Source of the DNA: Acidobacteriota bacterium
GTDB lineage: Bacteria; Acidobacteriota; Terriglobia; Acidiferrales; UBA7541
Length of the DNA stretch: 64,000 nucleotides
NCBI GenBank assembly: GCA_013286165.1
Contig: JABDGF010000007.1
Location: 1 to 64,000 of the forward strand
Direction: 5' to 3'
The notes beneath the pieces were generated by a model. The model had not been told where the DNA came from. It ran no database searches and was given only the letters and a program-made list of their open reading frames with translations. The position numbers and the translations under genes were made by a program. Positions within the stretch are counted from its first letter, which is position 1; every line of letters starts with the position of its first letter. Shown in pieces: positions 10,104 to 19,182 of this stretch.

Positions 10104-10617
10104 GGAACGAGCCTCCCGACTGCGTGGTCGCCCGCACGACCGGGCGCGCAAATACTAGCAAACTCCTGCCAGCACCGCTCACACTCTTGCGTCGCTTCGC
10201 ACCACGCCGCAAACACTTCACACTGTAAAACGCGGCATTGGCATCAGACGTCAGACAGCCAACCTGGCGGTCTTCTTACGATCGCAAATCGCCCTAACGG
10301 AAACTGCCATGCCCGCCTACGGTCACAATCGTTCAGAAAGCAGGTGGCACAGGCTGCTGTTGCCTGTGTGCTTTTGTGCTGCCCTCCACAGGCAGCAGCA
10401 GCCTGTGCCACAACCGTTCTTCGCTAATGTGCTTTTCATCCGTGAGAGAGCTTGCGAGTAGTATGCGCGGCAGTCGTAAGAGGACCGCCAGGTTGGCTGT
10501 CCGACCAATTCAGCTAAATTTCAGCTTGCGCACCGCTGCGCCCAACCGCATTTCCGCTTTCCAATCGCGCTCCGACGCGTCTATCGTTCTAAACCGCAAC
10601 ACTCAAGGAGCCGCTGA
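10104..10617. other. divergent intergenic region carrying a MITE-like element
   Basis: The 514 bases between two divergent genes are mostly occupied by a 255-bp inverted-repeat element (10250-10504, listed separately). The remaining 110 bases before 10618 should hold the promoter of the M3 peptidase gene. No coding frame with a ribosome binding site is seen. Confidence 0.6.
10250..10504. mobile_element. MITE-like element with 33-bp terminal inverted repeats and central family B hairpin
   Basis: The left end (10250-10283) begins GTCAGACAGCCAACCTGGCG and the right end (10471-10504) is its inverse, CGCCAGGTTGGCTGTCCGAC, with the match running for about 33 bases. The centre (10341-10416) is a second inverted repeat with arms GGTGGCACAGGCTGCTGTTG and its near complement. 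There is no coding frame inside. I could not see a clear target-site duplication. Partial or rearranged versions with the same end (GTCGGACAGCC) occur after other genes in the window. Confidence 0.65.
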
Positions 10618-12672
10618 ATGTCCTTCTCCCGTTCCCTAGCCCGCACGTTTGTGCTCGCCGCCATCTTCGCTGTCGCGCTCACCGCCGCAGCGCCCGCCCA
10701 CGCGCAAACTCCCTACGGACCGCACCTGTGGGACACGCCTCTCACTCCCGACATTTTCCAAAAGCGCATCGACGATCAACTCGCGCTCGCGCAGAAATCC
10801 TTCGACCAGATGCTCGCCGTCACCGGTCCGCGCACCGTGCAAAACACGCTCGCGCCGTTTGACGAAGCCACGCTCCACCTCGACGCCGCCGGCATGCAGG
10901 CCGGCGCGATGCAAAACGTCAGCCCCGACGCCAAAATCCGCGACCGCGCGCAGCAAATGATTCAGAAAATCAGCAACATCGCCACCGCGGTGTCGCTCAA
11001 CCCAAAAATCTACAATGCCCTCGCCGCCATCAACGCAGCCGACTCCGACGCCGCCACCAAATATTATCTCCGGCGCACGCTGCTCGAATTCCGTCTCGCC
11101 GGCGTCGATAAAGACGACGCGACGCGCGCCCGCGTCCAATCGCTGAGCGACGAAATCACCAAAATCTCCACGGACATTCAGCGCAATGTCCAGGAATCCC
11201 AAATCAAAGTCGTCGTGAAGAGTCCCGCCGAACTCGACGGCATGCCCGCCGACTTCCTGAAATCGCATCCGCCGGCCGCCGACGGCTCCGTCACACTCAC
11301 CAGCGACAATCCCGACGTGACGCCGGTGCTGAAATTCGCCAAGAGCGCCGACCTGCGCCGTCGCATTTACCTCGCCTACGACGATCGCGCGTATCCGAAA
11401 AACATCGCGCTGTTCGTCGACCTGCTGAAGCGCCGCGATGAACTCGCGCAGACGCTCGGCTACAAGCACTGGTCCGATTTCAACGCCGCCGATAAAATGG
11501 CACTCACCTCCGCCAACATCGGCCAGTTCATCGATCAATTAGACACGGCGTCAAAGCCGGTGGCCGACCGCGAATACCAGATGGTGCTCGCCACCGCGCG
11601 CAAGTCCGATCCCTCAATCTCGCAAGTCTCTGCTTCGGATCGCGACTTCTACTACGAGCAGCTCCGCCGCACAGAATTCAATTTTGATTCCGAGCAGGCG
11701 CGGCCTTATTTCCCCTATGACAGCGTGCAGCAAGGAATTTTGGACGTCGCGTCAAAGCTATTCAGCATCCGCTTTGAGCCGGTGAAAAACGCTGTGGTAT
11801 GGGACCCGTCGGTGAGCACCTTCGACGTGTACGGCGCGACCAACAACAAGCAGCTCGGCCGCATTTATCTCGACATGCATCCGCGCCCGGGCAAGAACCA
11901 GTGGTTCAGCAGCAATCCACTGCTCGACGGCAAAAAAGGCACGCAGCTTCCCGAAGCCATGCTGATCTGCAATTTCCCCGGCGGCAAGCCGGGCGATCCC
12001 GGCTTGATGGAATACGCGGACGTCACCACCTTCTTCCACGAATTCGGCCATTTGATGCACTGGATTTTCCAGGGCCAGCGCGAGTGGGTCGGCTTCAGCG
12101 GCAATCTGGAATCGGATTTCGTCGAAGCGCCGTCGCAGATGCTCGAAGAGTGGATGCACGATCCGAAGGTGCTCGCGACGTTCGCGAAAGATCCCAAGAC
12201 GGGCGAAGCGATTCCGGCGGCGCTGGTCGAACGCGCGAATCGCGCGGATGCGTTTGGCCGCGGGCTCTGGGTGCGTGGACAACTTGTCTATACAAACGTT
12301 TCCTTCGATTTGCACAACTCGGCACCCGACCGCGCGAAGATCGAGTCCGAGATGAGCGAGAACAAGAAACGCTTTCTGCCGTGGGCCCAATTGCCGGACG
12401 ATCACCAGATCGCGGCGTTTGATCACCTGGTGGGCTACAGCTCGGCCTACTACACCTACCTGTGGGACAAAGTGATCGCGGAGGATTTCTTCAGTCAGTT
12501 CGATCGTGGGAACTTGCTCGCGCCCGAAGTCGCGCTGCGCTACCGGCAGACGGTGCTCGAGCAAACCGGCGGCATGCCCGCGAACGACCTGGTCACCAAT
12601 TTCCTCGGCCGCAAACAATCCACCGACGCCTTCGTAAAGTGGATGAGCCAGGAGTTCGCGCCAGCCCAGTAA
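10618..12672 (+). CDS. M3 family zinc metallopeptidase (oligopeptidase), exported
   Basis: The protein has 684 residues, normal for thimet oligopeptidase-like M3 enzymes. A Sec signal peptide covers residues 1-29 (SRSLARTFVLAAIFAVALTA, cut after AHAQ), so it acts in the periplasm, unlike cytosolic PepF or Dcp. The zinc site is His474-Glu-Phe-Gly-His478 with the third ligand Glu503 in DFVEAPSQ, and the conserved C-terminal YSSAYYTYLWD is near 605-615. It should cut short peptides. AAGGAGC lies seven bases before the ATG. The gene starts about 110 bases after a MITE-like element and is followed by another repeat copy. Confidence 0.95.
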   Translation: MSFSRSLARTFVLAAIFAVALTAAAPAHAQTPYGPHLWDTPLTPDIFQKRIDDQLALAQKSFDQMLAVTGPRTVQNTLAPFDEATLHLDAAGMQAGAMQNVSPDAKIRDRAQQMIQKISNIATAVSLNPKIYNALAAINAADSDAATKYYLRRTLLEFRLAGVDKDDATRARVQSLSDEITKISTDIQRNVQESQIKVVVKSPAELDGMPADFLKSHPPAADGSVTLTSDNPDVTPVLKFAKSADLRRRIYLAYDDRAYPKNIALFVDLLKRRDELAQTLGYKHWSDFNAADKMALTSANIGQFIDQLDTASKPVADREYQMVLATARKSDPSISQVSASDRDFYYEQLRRTEFNFDSEQARPYFPYDSVQQGILDVASKLFSIRFEPVKNAVVWDPSVSTFDVYGATNNKQLGRIYLDMHPRPGKNQWFSSNPLLDGKKGTQLPEAMLICNFPGGKPGDPGLMEYADVTTFFHEFGHLMHWIFQGQREWVGFSGNLESDFVEAPSQMLEEWMHDPKVLATFAKDPKTGEAIPAALVERANRADAFGRGLWVRGQLVYTNVSFDLHNSAPDRAKIESEMSENKKRFLPWAQLPDDHQIAAFDHLVGYSSAYYTYLWDKVIAEDFFSQFDRGNLLAPEVALRYRQTVLEQTGGMPANDLVTNFLGRKQSTDAFVKWMSQEFAPAQ

Positions 12673-13083
12673 CGCACGCCGCGCGCGCATCCGACAGCCG
12701 CCCTGCCGGTCGTCTTACGATCACCGCGACCCAATACTGGCAACCAACATTGCCGGCGCACAGCCACAATAAGGGAGAAAGCAGGTGGCACAGGCTGCTG
12801 TTGCCTGTGTGGGTTGTGCAGCCTACTCACGGGCAACAGCCGCCCGTGCCACAACCGTGCTCTCTTAATTTGATTTCCGCAGCACGTTGACGATCGCCAA
12901 GATCGCCCTGTGAGGTCGTGGAACACCCTGAAAAATCGTCAGAACCCGTGTCGATTCCCCTCCAGCCCGTTCGACGCATCAGTAGAGCCGCCCCGCCGCA
13001 AGTTTTCGAGGCGAGGGCGGACTAAGCTCCTATATAAAAGAGACGGCACTGATACCGTCCGCTCAAAACTCAAGGAGAACGCC
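12673..13083. other. intergenic region with family B repeat and DGPF promoter region
   Basis: It starts with a degenerate copy of the MITE end (CCGACAGCC, near 12700) and a TACTGGCAAC motif, followed by a family B hairpin at 12784-12856. An AT-rich TATATAAAAG at about 13030-13040 is a candidate -10 region for the gene at 13084. The reading frame through here that joins the DGPF gene is not supported by a ribosome binding site. Confidence 0.55.
12784..12856. repeat. family B hairpin (GGTGGCACAGGC type)
   Basis: The left arm GGTGGCACAGGCTGCTGTTG pairs with a diverged right arm (GGGCAACAGCCGCCCGTGCC). It is close in sequence to the centre of the element at 10250-10504. Confidence 0.75.
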
Positions 13084-13503
13084 ATGCGTTTCATGATGGT
13101 CATTCTAAGCAACCCTGCGCAGTTCAGCAGCGACAAGCCCGCCGAGGTAAAAGACAAAGAAGCCTTCTACGCCATGGGCCGCTACAACGACGAATTGAAG
13201 AAGGCCGGCATCCTGTTGGCCATGGATGGGCTGACGCCGCCGGCCATGGGCGCGCGCTTCACGTTCAAAGGCGGCAAGGCAAAAATCACCGACGGCCCGT
13301 TCACTGAGGCGAAGGAAGTGATCGCCGGCTACTGGATGATTGAAGTGAAGTCCAAGGAAGAAGCATACGAATGGGCCTCGCGAATTCCCTGCATGGAAGA
13401 TGGAGTCGTTGAGGTGCGCCGCGTCGTGGAGATCGCCGACTTCGATCAGGAAATCCAGAAAAAATTCGCCGATTCCGGCTCGAAGCTAGGCAACCAGAAG
13501 TAG
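13084..13503 (+). CDS. DGPF/YCII-related domain protein
   Basis: The protein has 139 residues. The start is ATG 13084 with AAGGAGA seven bases upstream, although the frame is open to 12910. It is a single YCII-related ferredoxin-like domain with the family signature DGPF at about residue 70, GYWMIEVKS following, and a C-terminal VEVRRV strand. DGPF proteins are small cytoplasmic dimers of unknown activity and are genomic partners of ECF42 sigma factors, one of which is encoded at 16137. A paralogue follows at 13616 after a palindromic spacer. Confidence 0.92.
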   Translation: MRFMMVILSNPAQFSSDKPAEVKDKEAFYAMGRYNDELKKAGILLAMDGLTPPAMGARFTFKGGKAKITDGPFTEAKEVIAGYWMIEVKSKEEAYEWASRIPCMEDGVVEVRRVVEIADFDQEIQKKFADSGSKLGNQK

Positions 13504-13532
13504 CGTCGGACAGGGCCCAAGCCCTGTCCTCT
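13504..13532. repeat. short palindrome after the DGPF stop codon
   Basis: CGTCGGACAGGGCCCAAGCC continues into CTGTCC, giving a GGACAGGGC/GCCCTGTCC stem immediately after the stop. Near copies follow the stop codons at 30354 and 32923. It may act as a weak transcription terminator, but there is no T run. Confidence 0.6.
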
Positions 13533-13615
13533 TCCGATCTCGCAGCGCCGATGTCGATTCGCTGTCAGCTCGTTCGACGAATTAATGAAGGGAAGATTTT
13601 CTTTAGGAGACCCCA

Positions 13616-14044
13616 ATGAAATTCATGATGATCATGTATCCCCGCGACTACGGTAAAGCACAGCCCGGCTTCACGCCGCCGCAGGAAGCGATGGTAAGAA
13701 TGGGCGCCTACAACGACACCCTCGCGAAAGCCGGCGTGCTCGTCGCGCTAGACGGCCTCACGCCGCCCGCGACGATGAGCGCTCGCGTCACGTTCCCCGG
13801 CGGAAAAGCGAAAGTCGTGGACGGGCCGTTCCCCGAGGCCAAAGAAGTGGTCGGCGGTTTCTGGATCATCAAGGCCGACTCGCCCGAAGAAGCGAAACAG
13901 TGGGCGTCGAAAATTCCAGGCGCGGACACCGAGATGGTCGAAATCCGCCGCTTCTACGACGCATCTGACTTCGACCCCGAGTGCCAGAAGAAATTCGCGG
14001 ATCGCTTGGCCGAAGATCAGTACACGCCCGGCAATCAGAAGTAG
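13616..14044 (+). CDS. DGPF/YCII-related domain protein, paralogue of the gene at 13084
   Basis: The protein has 142 residues. ATG 13616 is preceded by TTAGGAGA. It carries VDGPFPEAKEVVGGFWIIKA around residue 63-82 and a VEIRRFYDASDFD tail, closely matching the upstream paralogue, including the C-terminal GNQK. It is probably a cytoplasmic dimeric alpha/beta fold of unknown chemistry linked to ECF42 regulation. Tandem DGPF genes are common beside such sigma genes. Confidence 0.92.
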   Translation: MKFMMIMYPRDYGKAQPGFTPPQEAMVRMGAYNDTLAKAGVLVALDGLTPPATMSARVTFPGGKAKVVDGPFPEAKEVVGGFWIIKADSPEEAKQWASKIPGADTEMVEIRRFYDASDFDPECQKKFADRLAEDQYTPGNQK

Positions 14045-14134
14045 TGGGATAGCCAACCAGTCTGTCGTCTTACGACGTCCCACGACGAGTAGGCACAATC
14101 GCCCACGTACAAAGGCCACAGCAGTTAAGACATG

Positions 14135-14168
14135 CAGGTGGCACAGGCTGAAGCTCGCCTGTGTGCTT
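14135..14168. repeat. half copy of a family B hairpin
   Basis: CAGGTGGCACAGGCTGAAGC followed by CGCCTGTGTGC matches the left half of the family B repeats at 10341 and 12784, but no right arm follows before the next gene. Confidence 0.55.
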
Positions 14169-14197
14169 TTCTCAAGCAATAAAACTGGAGGATACCA

Positions 14198-14956
14198 ATG
14201 CTACGAAACCAAACCCAGGCCATTTTCCTAGTCGCAGTCGCCCTGCTCGCCGCTGCGCTCGTACCTCATCGCACCGCAGCACAATCCGCGCAAGCAGCAG
14301 CACCCGCCGCAAATCCCTACCCCACCATGGCTCCGCTCGATCAGTATCTGATGCCCCGCGACGCGGAAATCGCGCTAGCCCGCAGCGCTGCACCCGACGC
14401 CGTCTCGCACGACGCAACTGTTTACGTGCTCACCCGCCACGGCTATGAATCCGCCGCGACCGGCAAAAACGGGTGGGCCTGCTGGGTGGGTCGAAGCTGG
14501 GGCGCTATGTTTGACCATCCGGAATTTTGGAATCCCAAAGTGCGCGCAGCGGAATGTATCGACGCGCCTGCCGTCCGGTCCGTGCTGCCGTATCATTTCA
14601 AGCGCACCGAGCTGGTGCTCGCCGGAAAATCCAAAGCCGAGATCATCGCCGGCCTCAAAGCCGCGATCGACAAAAAAGAATTGCCCGCGCTCGAGCACGG
14701 CACGGTGAGTTACATGATGTCCAAAGATTCGTATCTCACCGATCAGGACGGGCACAACATGCCGCACATGATGTTCTATTCGTCGGCGGACGCCGCAGCG
14801 TGGGGCGCGAATCAAGCAAACTCGCCCGTAATGGGCGCGCCCATGTGGGCCATCTCTCCCGACGCGTACCCCGAACTGAAGTCCTTCCCGGTGATCAACA
14901 TCTTCCTGATCGGCGCAGGAAAATGGTCCGACGGCTCCACGCCTCCGAGCATGTAG
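14198..14956 (+). CDS. exported protein of unknown function
   Basis: The protein has 252 residues. ATG 14198 has CTGGAGG upstream. A signal peptide covers residues 1-29 (FLVAVALLAAALVPHRTAAQ). The mature part has no motif I recognise. Recurrent features are ATGKNGWACWVGRSW, a Cys at about 111 in AAECIDA, and a His/Met-rich SYMMSKDSYLTDQDGHNMPH stretch near 168-187 that could bind a metal. Neighbours are DGPF genes upstream and a DoxX-like gene downstream, so it may belong to the same regulon, but this is inference. Confidence 0.85.
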   Translation: MLRNQTQAIFLVAVALLAAALVPHRTAAQSAQAAAPAANPYPTMAPLDQYLMPRDAEIALARSAAPDAVSHDATVYVLTRHGYESAATGKNGWACWVGRSWGAMFDHPEFWNPKVRAAECIDAPAVRSVLPYHFKRTELVLAGKSKAEIIAGLKAAIDKKELPALEHGTVSYMMSKDSYLTDQDGHNMPHMMFYSSADAAAWGANQANSPVMGAPMWAISPDAYPELKSFPVINIFLIGAGKWSDGSTPPSM

Positions 14957-14967
14957 CGCGCGCGTCG

Positions 14968-15066
14968 GACAGCCAACCTGGCGGTCGGCTGTGGAATAGG
15001 CACGTCGTGCCTGTAGGTTTGTAGTGCCGGCACCGACGCAGACCACAGGCACAACGTGCCTATTCC
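14968..15066. repeat. family B hairpin with MITE end sequence
   Basis: It begins with GTCGGACAGCCAACCTGGCG, the same sequence as the MITE terminus at 10250, directly after the stop codon. It is followed by the hairpin TGTGGAATAGGCACGTCGTG ... GCACAACGTGCCTATTCCG (14990-15066). This is a mosaic of the two repeat parts. Confidence 0.75.
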
Positions 15067-15232
15067 GCTATTTGTGACGAATTGCACTCGCAGCGTTCAG
15101 TTACACAGCGCTTCGTGACGAAGAAAGTGCCACGCTGCCGCCGAAGCTTGAGTTTTTTCGTCCAATGCGACGACCGCTTGGGCGCAAGCTGACGTTTCGT
15201 CGCCCGGCATCGTTGGTCAAAGGATCACGCTG

Positions 15233-16012
15233 ATGTTCTATCGAGTCGATTACCTTTTTGCGCTGATCGCCGCAGGCTTCGCAGCAGGCGCGCTGTTCAG
15301 CAAGTCAGCCGAACGCCTGCCCGCGTCGCGGTTAGCGCGCATCTTCTATTTCGTTTTCGCGTTACTCACCGTGCTTCGCATCGCAACCTACGTCTTCAGC
15401 GCAGTCGCCACTCCACCGCATTTCGTGGACGTCGCAGGAAGTCTCGCCGGCGACCTCTCCAACGTCGCGTTCGGCGCAGCATTCGGATTCGCGATCAGAC
15501 GCAAAGACGCACGCGTATTTCTCACCGAGCCCACGCTGCTCGACGCCTTCTTTCTAAGTCTGGCGTTCACCTACGCCCTGGCCGGCGTGGCCAAAGCCTT
15601 CGCGATGAAGCCAATGACGGACTTCTTCACCCAGTCAGGCTACTCCGTCGGCTTCCTGAAATTTATCGACATCGCGGAAATTTTCGGCGGGATGGCACTG
15701 CTGCTGCCGTGGGCGAGGGTACCCGTGTGGTTTGGCCTGATGATCGACATGTTCGGCGCGGTGCTCACTCATGTTCACAATGGCGATCCCCTGAACGACA
15801 GTTCCGGCGCAATCATCCTGCTGATTAAGCTCGTCGCCGTTGCGATCCTGTTCGGATTGAGTCAGCGCGAGCGCAGCCCTCAGCCGAGCGTTGCACAGTC
15901 GATTCTCCGCACTGCTGCAGCCACAGTGCTCTGTTTCTGCATCGCTTTCGGCGGCAGCGCGGCACTCCGGCACGCGAATCCGGCCAACTCGACCGCTGCG
16001 CCAGCGAATTGA
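15233..16012 (+). CDS. DoxX-like membrane protein
   Basis: The protein has 259 residues with about seven predicted membrane helices. The C-terminal half (about 100-215) has the DoxX/DoxD-like arrangement: a helix, KPMTDFFTQSGYSVGFLKFI, then EIFGGMALLLPWARVP and further helices. DoxX-like proteins are inner-membrane proteins tied loosely to redox or quinone functions. AAAGGA precedes ATG 15233. It lies between the DGPF genes and the ECF sigma gene, so joint control is possible. The exact role is unknown. Confidence 0.8.
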   Translation: MFYRVDYLFALIAAGFAAGALFSKSAERLPASRLARIFYFVFALLTVLRIATYVFSAVATPPHFVDVAGSLAGDLSNVAFGAAFGFAIRRKDARVFLTEPTLLDAFFLSLAFTYALAGVAKAFAMKPMTDFFTQSGYSVGFLKFIDIAEIFGGMALLLPWARVPVWFGLMIDMFGAVLTHVHNGDPLNDSSGAIILLIKLVAVAILFGLSQRERSPQPSVAQSILRTAAATVLCFCIAFGGSAALRHANPANSTAAPAN

Positions 16013-16136
16013 GCGCCGGCACGTCGCATAGGCTGGCTCCCTCCTCGCGCATTTTGCGAGAATCCTGCCGGTGAGTGAACCGCGCTTAAGCGCGGATTGC
16101 AGCGCTGCACAAAAAATGTTGTGATGAGTGCTCGCA

Positions 16137-17453
16137 ATGTCCGAGAGCACTCCCACAAACAACGCGCTTGATTCTGCCGCGCGCGCCAAAACCGACGCCG
16201 CAATCGACGCCGTGTGGCGCATCGAATCGCCGCGCCTGATCGCCGGCCTCACGCGCATCACGCGCGACGTAGCCGCCGCCGAAGATCTCGCGCATGACGC
16301 TCTCGTCGCCGCGATCGAACAGTGGCCGCGCGAAGGCGTCCCTTCGAATCCCGGCGCGTGGCTCATGCAAGCCGCAAAGCACCGCGCAATCGATCTCACG
16401 CGCCGCCGCTCGATGCTCGAGCGCAAACACAGCGAACTCGGCCGCGATCTCGGCGAACAGCAACAAAATTCCATGCCCGACTACGTCAGCGCGCTCGATG
16501 ACGACATTGGCGACGACCTGCTGCGCCTGATTTTCACGTCGTGCCATCCCGTGCTGGGCACCGACGCGCAGCTCGCGCTCACCTTGCGATTGATCGGCGG
16601 ACTCACCACCAGCGAAATCGCGCGCGCGTTTCTCGTGCCGGAGCCGTCGATCGCGCAGCGCATCGTTCGGGCGAAACGCACGCTGGCCGACGCGAAAGTT
16701 CCCTTCGAAGTTCCGCGCGGCGCCGAACTTTCCGAGCGCCTCGCCAGCGTTCTGCAAGTGATCTACCTGATTTTCAACGAAGGCTATTCAGCGACTGCGG
16801 GTGACGATTGGCATCGCCCCGAACTGTGCCTCGATGCGTTGCGACTCGGCCGCATTCTCGCGGAACTCGCGCAGCAGGAACCGGAGGTGCACGGCCTGGT
16901 CGCGCTGATGGAGATTCAAGCGTCGCGCAGCCGCGCGCGCGTGAACGCGAAGGGAGAGCCGATTCTGATGCTCGAGCAGAATCGCACGCTGTGGGATCAG
17001 CTGCTGATCCAGCGCGGCCTCGCAGCGCTGGCGCGTGCCGAAGAATTGAGCCGCGCGCTAGGCGCAGTGGGCACGTACACGCTGCAGGCGGCGATCGCTG
17101 CGTGCCACGCTCGCGCGAACACGGCAGACGCCACCGACTGGCCGCGCATCGCCGCGCTCTACGCTGCGCTCGCGCACGTGGCACCGTCGCCGGTCGTCGA
17201 GCTGAATCGCGCCGTCGCAGTCGGCATGGCGGAGGGCCCTGCCGCTGGTCTCGCCGTGCTCGATGCGGTTGCCGGCGAACCTGCGCTGAAGAATTACCAC
17301 CTGCTCCCCGGCGTACGCGCCGATTTTCTGCGAAAGCTCGGCCGCCTCGACGAAGCTCGCTCCGAATTCGCACGCGCGGCAGCGCTCACACAAAATTCCC
17401 GCGAGCGCGACTTCCTACTAGCCCGCGCCGCCTCCTGCACTCCCGCGGAATAG
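16137..17453 (+). CDS. ECF42-type RNA polymerase sigma factor with C-terminal TPR-like extension
   Basis: The frame starts with GTG at 16128; ATG 16137 is preferred, giving 438 residues, but no strong ribosome binding site helps the choice. Sigma region 2 spans about 20-90 ([30 protein letters not shown]) and region 4 about 120-185 ([20 protein letters not shown]). The remaining 240 residues contain [20 protein letters not shown] and [13 protein letters not shown], the helical TPR-like extension typical of ECF42. This family lacks an anti-sigma gene and is thought to be self-regulated through the extension. Its usual partners are DGPF proteins, here encoded at 13084 and 13616 and separated from it by two genes. 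Confidence 0.93.
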   Translation: MSESTPTNNALDSAARAKTDAAIDAVWRIESPRLIAGLTRITRDVAAAEDLAHDALVAAIEQWPREGVPSNPGAWLMQAAKHRAIDLTRRRSMLERKHSELGRDLGEQQQNSMPDYVSALDDDIGDDLLRLIFTSCHPVLGTDAQLALTLRLIGGLTTSEIARAFLVPEPSIAQRIVRAKRTLADAKVPFEVPRGAELSERLASVLQVIYLIFNEGYSATAGDDWHRPELCLDALRLGRILAELAQQEPEVHGLVALMEIQASRSRARVNAKGEPILMLEQNRTLWDQLLIQRGLAALARAEELSRALGAVGTYTLQAAIAACHARANTADATDWPRIAALYAALAHVAPSPVVELNRAVAVGMAEGPAAGLAVLDAVAGEPALKNYHLLPGVRADFLRKLGRLDEARSEFARAAALTQNSRERDFLLARAASCTPAE

Positions 17454-17780
17454 TTCGCCGCGACTCCCTGTAATCCTACGGCCACAAATCACACTCCTCG
17501 CAATCCCCGCTGACGGACCACAGACGAAACACGAGCGCACGCCTGTAGAATAGGCAGACTTGCCTGTGCTCTGGTCGTGCCTGCACAGCTACAAACCCGC
17601 AGGCAAGTCTGCCTATTCCACAACCGTACTCCCTTATCGTGTCTGTGGTCCGTCTTGAGTCGTTGCCAGAATCGCGCGACGCCAGTCGTAACACCACAGA
17701 ACGCAGACGCGAGCGATCCCACACTTGCTCTAGTGTCGCGCCCGTTGTAAATTCCACGCGGGCCACCACCCGGAGGAAAT
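17454..17780. other. intergenic region filled by a nested inverted repeat
   Basis: Outer arms CTGACGGACCACAGACGAAA (17509-) and its complement near 17643-17657 (GTCTGTGGTCCGTC) enclose the family B hairpin at 17544-17625. A GTTGCCAGAATCGCG motif at about 17665 is the inverse of the ATTCTGGCAAC motif found beside other copies. The promoter of the gene at 17781 must lie in the last 100 bases. Confidence 0.6.
17544..17625. repeat. family B hairpin (AGAATAGGCAGACTTGCCTG type)
   Basis: The left arm AGAATAGGCAGACTTGCCTG pairs with CAGGCAAGTCTGCCTATTCC on the right. The arms are each nearly self-complementary (AGGCA..TGCCT), so two small stems or one long stem can form. Confidence 0.8.
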
Positions 17781-18188
17781 ATGAATCGCCGATCCCTCTC
17801 ATTTCTGTGTTTTGCAATGTTGGTCGTCTTCGCCGCAGCACTCACCGCGCACGCCCAGCGCCGGGGCAGCCACGGTGTAGTTCACAATATGTCTGCCTGG
17901 GTGGACACGAATTCCGGCGCGCATCCCGACAAATTCACCGTCACCGGCCCCGCGTTGATCACCTGCGCGCGCGCCACATCTGAAGTTCCAAACTCCGATC
18001 CCAAGCCCGCGTGCCGCATCGCAGCCAACGGCTTCACCGGTACGATGACTCTCGGCTCGAACGCCACGCTGAAAGCCGGCGACATCACGCTGAGCTGCGT
18101 CGGCGCCGGCACGATGCTCCACTGCGACGCCCGCGTGGACATTCCACCGCCGACCGCCACGACTCCCGCAGCAACGCCGGCGCAATAG
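17781..18188 (+). CDS. small exported protein of unknown function
   Basis: The protein has 135 residues. ATG 17781 has CGGAGGA upstream. The signal peptide is MNRRSLSFLCFAMLVVFAAA with a cut after TAHA. The mature region has three or four Cys (ITCARATSE, PACRIAANG, LSCVGAG, LHCDARV) that could form two disulfides, and ends in a Pro/Thr/Ala-rich tail. No family is recognised. Confidence 0.8.
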   Translation: MNRRSLSFLCFAMLVVFAAALTAHAQRRGSHGVVHNMSAWVDTNSGAHPDKFTVTGPALITCARATSEVPNSDPKPACRIAANGFTGTMTLGSNATLKAGDITLSCVGAGTMLHCDARVDIPPPTATTPAATPAQ

Positions 18189-18263
18189 CGCGCGTCGGAC
18201 GATTTGCCGCGCCCGATTCTGGCAATCATCGCCGCCGGACCACAGCCACATTTTGGGAGTACA

Positions 18264-18353
18264 GTTGTGGAATAGGCACGTTCTGCCTGTGATTTTGACT
18301 TTGTGCCAGCACAACCACAAACCCGCAGGAAGAACTTGCCTATTCCACAACCG
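18264..18353. repeat. family B hairpin (TGGAATAGGCACGTTCTGCC type)
   Basis: TTGTGGAATAGGCACGTTCT pairs with the right arm AGAACTTGCCTATTCCACAA. Upstream of it are CGTCGGAC just after the stop codon, GATTCTGGCAATCATCGC and GGACCACAGCC, the same outer motifs as in the copy at 17509-17670. Confidence 0.8.
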
Positions 18354-18444
18354 AAGGCCTCTTATTTTGGTTTGCATCCGTGATGGGCCGCTGCGAGTAT
18401 GTGGATTCGCTAGTCGCACACAATTTAATTCGAGGACTCGCCCA

Positions 18445-18972
18445 ATGAAGCTCCGTCGCCTTGCACTGCTCACGATTCTTTTCGCGCTCGCACCCGCCGC
18501 CCACGCTCAAATCGAAGGCCGCCCGGTCCACGAGCCGCACCAATACTCCGCCTACGAGCAACTCGTGCTGAAAAACGTCTCGGAGTTTCACAAGAACTAC
18601 AACGCGCGCAACTTTGACAAAAACGGCGAGCTCGTCGCGGACGACATCGTCGTCGATTCGAACGGCGTCGAAGTTCGCGGCCGCGACGCGTTCGTGAAGC
18701 GCATTGCGCGGCTCACCAAAGTTTTTTCCGACGTGCACATCGAGGATCTGGAAATCACCGTCGATGGCAATATGGCGGTGGTCCGCTTCCTCATTACCGG
18801 CACGCAAACCGGAGACCTCGACACCTCCGCCGTCTCAATTCCCGCCACCGGCAAAAAAATCCAAATTGACGGAATCGAGTTCTTCACCTTCAACAAAGAA
18901 GGCAAAGTCACGCACCTCGTCACGGTCGAAGACCTGGCCAGCATGGTCCGCCAGCTCCGCGCCCCCAACTGA
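18445..18972 (+). CDS. exported SnoaL-like (NTF2-fold) protein
   Basis: The protein has 175 residues. The frame opens at 18253, but ATG 18445 with CGAGGA upstream begins a clean signal peptide (MKLRRLALLTILFALAPAAH, cut at AHAQ), whereas the earlier frame crosses a repeat. The mature part fits a SnoaL/NTF2-like fold: a helix with LKNVSEFHKNYNARNFDKNG, then VDSNGVEVRGRDAFVKRI, VHIEDLEITVDGNMAVVRF and a final strand with EGKVTHLVTVED. Such proteins bind or isomerise small molecules; the ligand is unknown and this one is periplasmic. Confidence 0.85.
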   Translation: MKLRRLALLTILFALAPAAHAQIEGRPVHEPHQYSAYEQLVLKNVSEFHKNYNARNFDKNGELVADDIVVDSNGVEVRGRDAFVKRIARLTKVFSDVHIEDLEITVDGNMAVVRFLITGTQTGDLDTSAVSIPATGKKIQIDGIEFFTFNKEGKVTHLVTVEDLASMVRQLRAPN

Positions 18973-18990
18973 CGCGCGCCGAACCGCAGA

Positions 18991-19164
18991 GACACACAGA
19001 CTATGTCTATGCCACACAAAGCACCCTATCATTTGTCTGCGGATGAACTCGCGGACGTCCGTGACCAATTGGTTTTCTCAACTGCACCAAATCCACAAAT
19101 CCATACTCCACCTCGCACGAACGTTACAGCGCTCTGTGTGGCATAGACATTGTCTGTGTGGGTT
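18991..19164. repeat. inverted repeat with CACACAGACTATGTCTATGC arms
   Basis: Left arm 18991-19022 (CACACAGACTATGTCTATGC, then CACACAAAGC) is inverted at 19130-19164 (GCTCTGTGTGGCATAGACAT, then TGTCTGTGTG). The arms are separated by about 107 bases. Structurally it resembles the family B elements but has different arm sequence. Confidence 0.7.
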
Positions 19165-19182
19165 TTGTAGCGATCACGCCAA

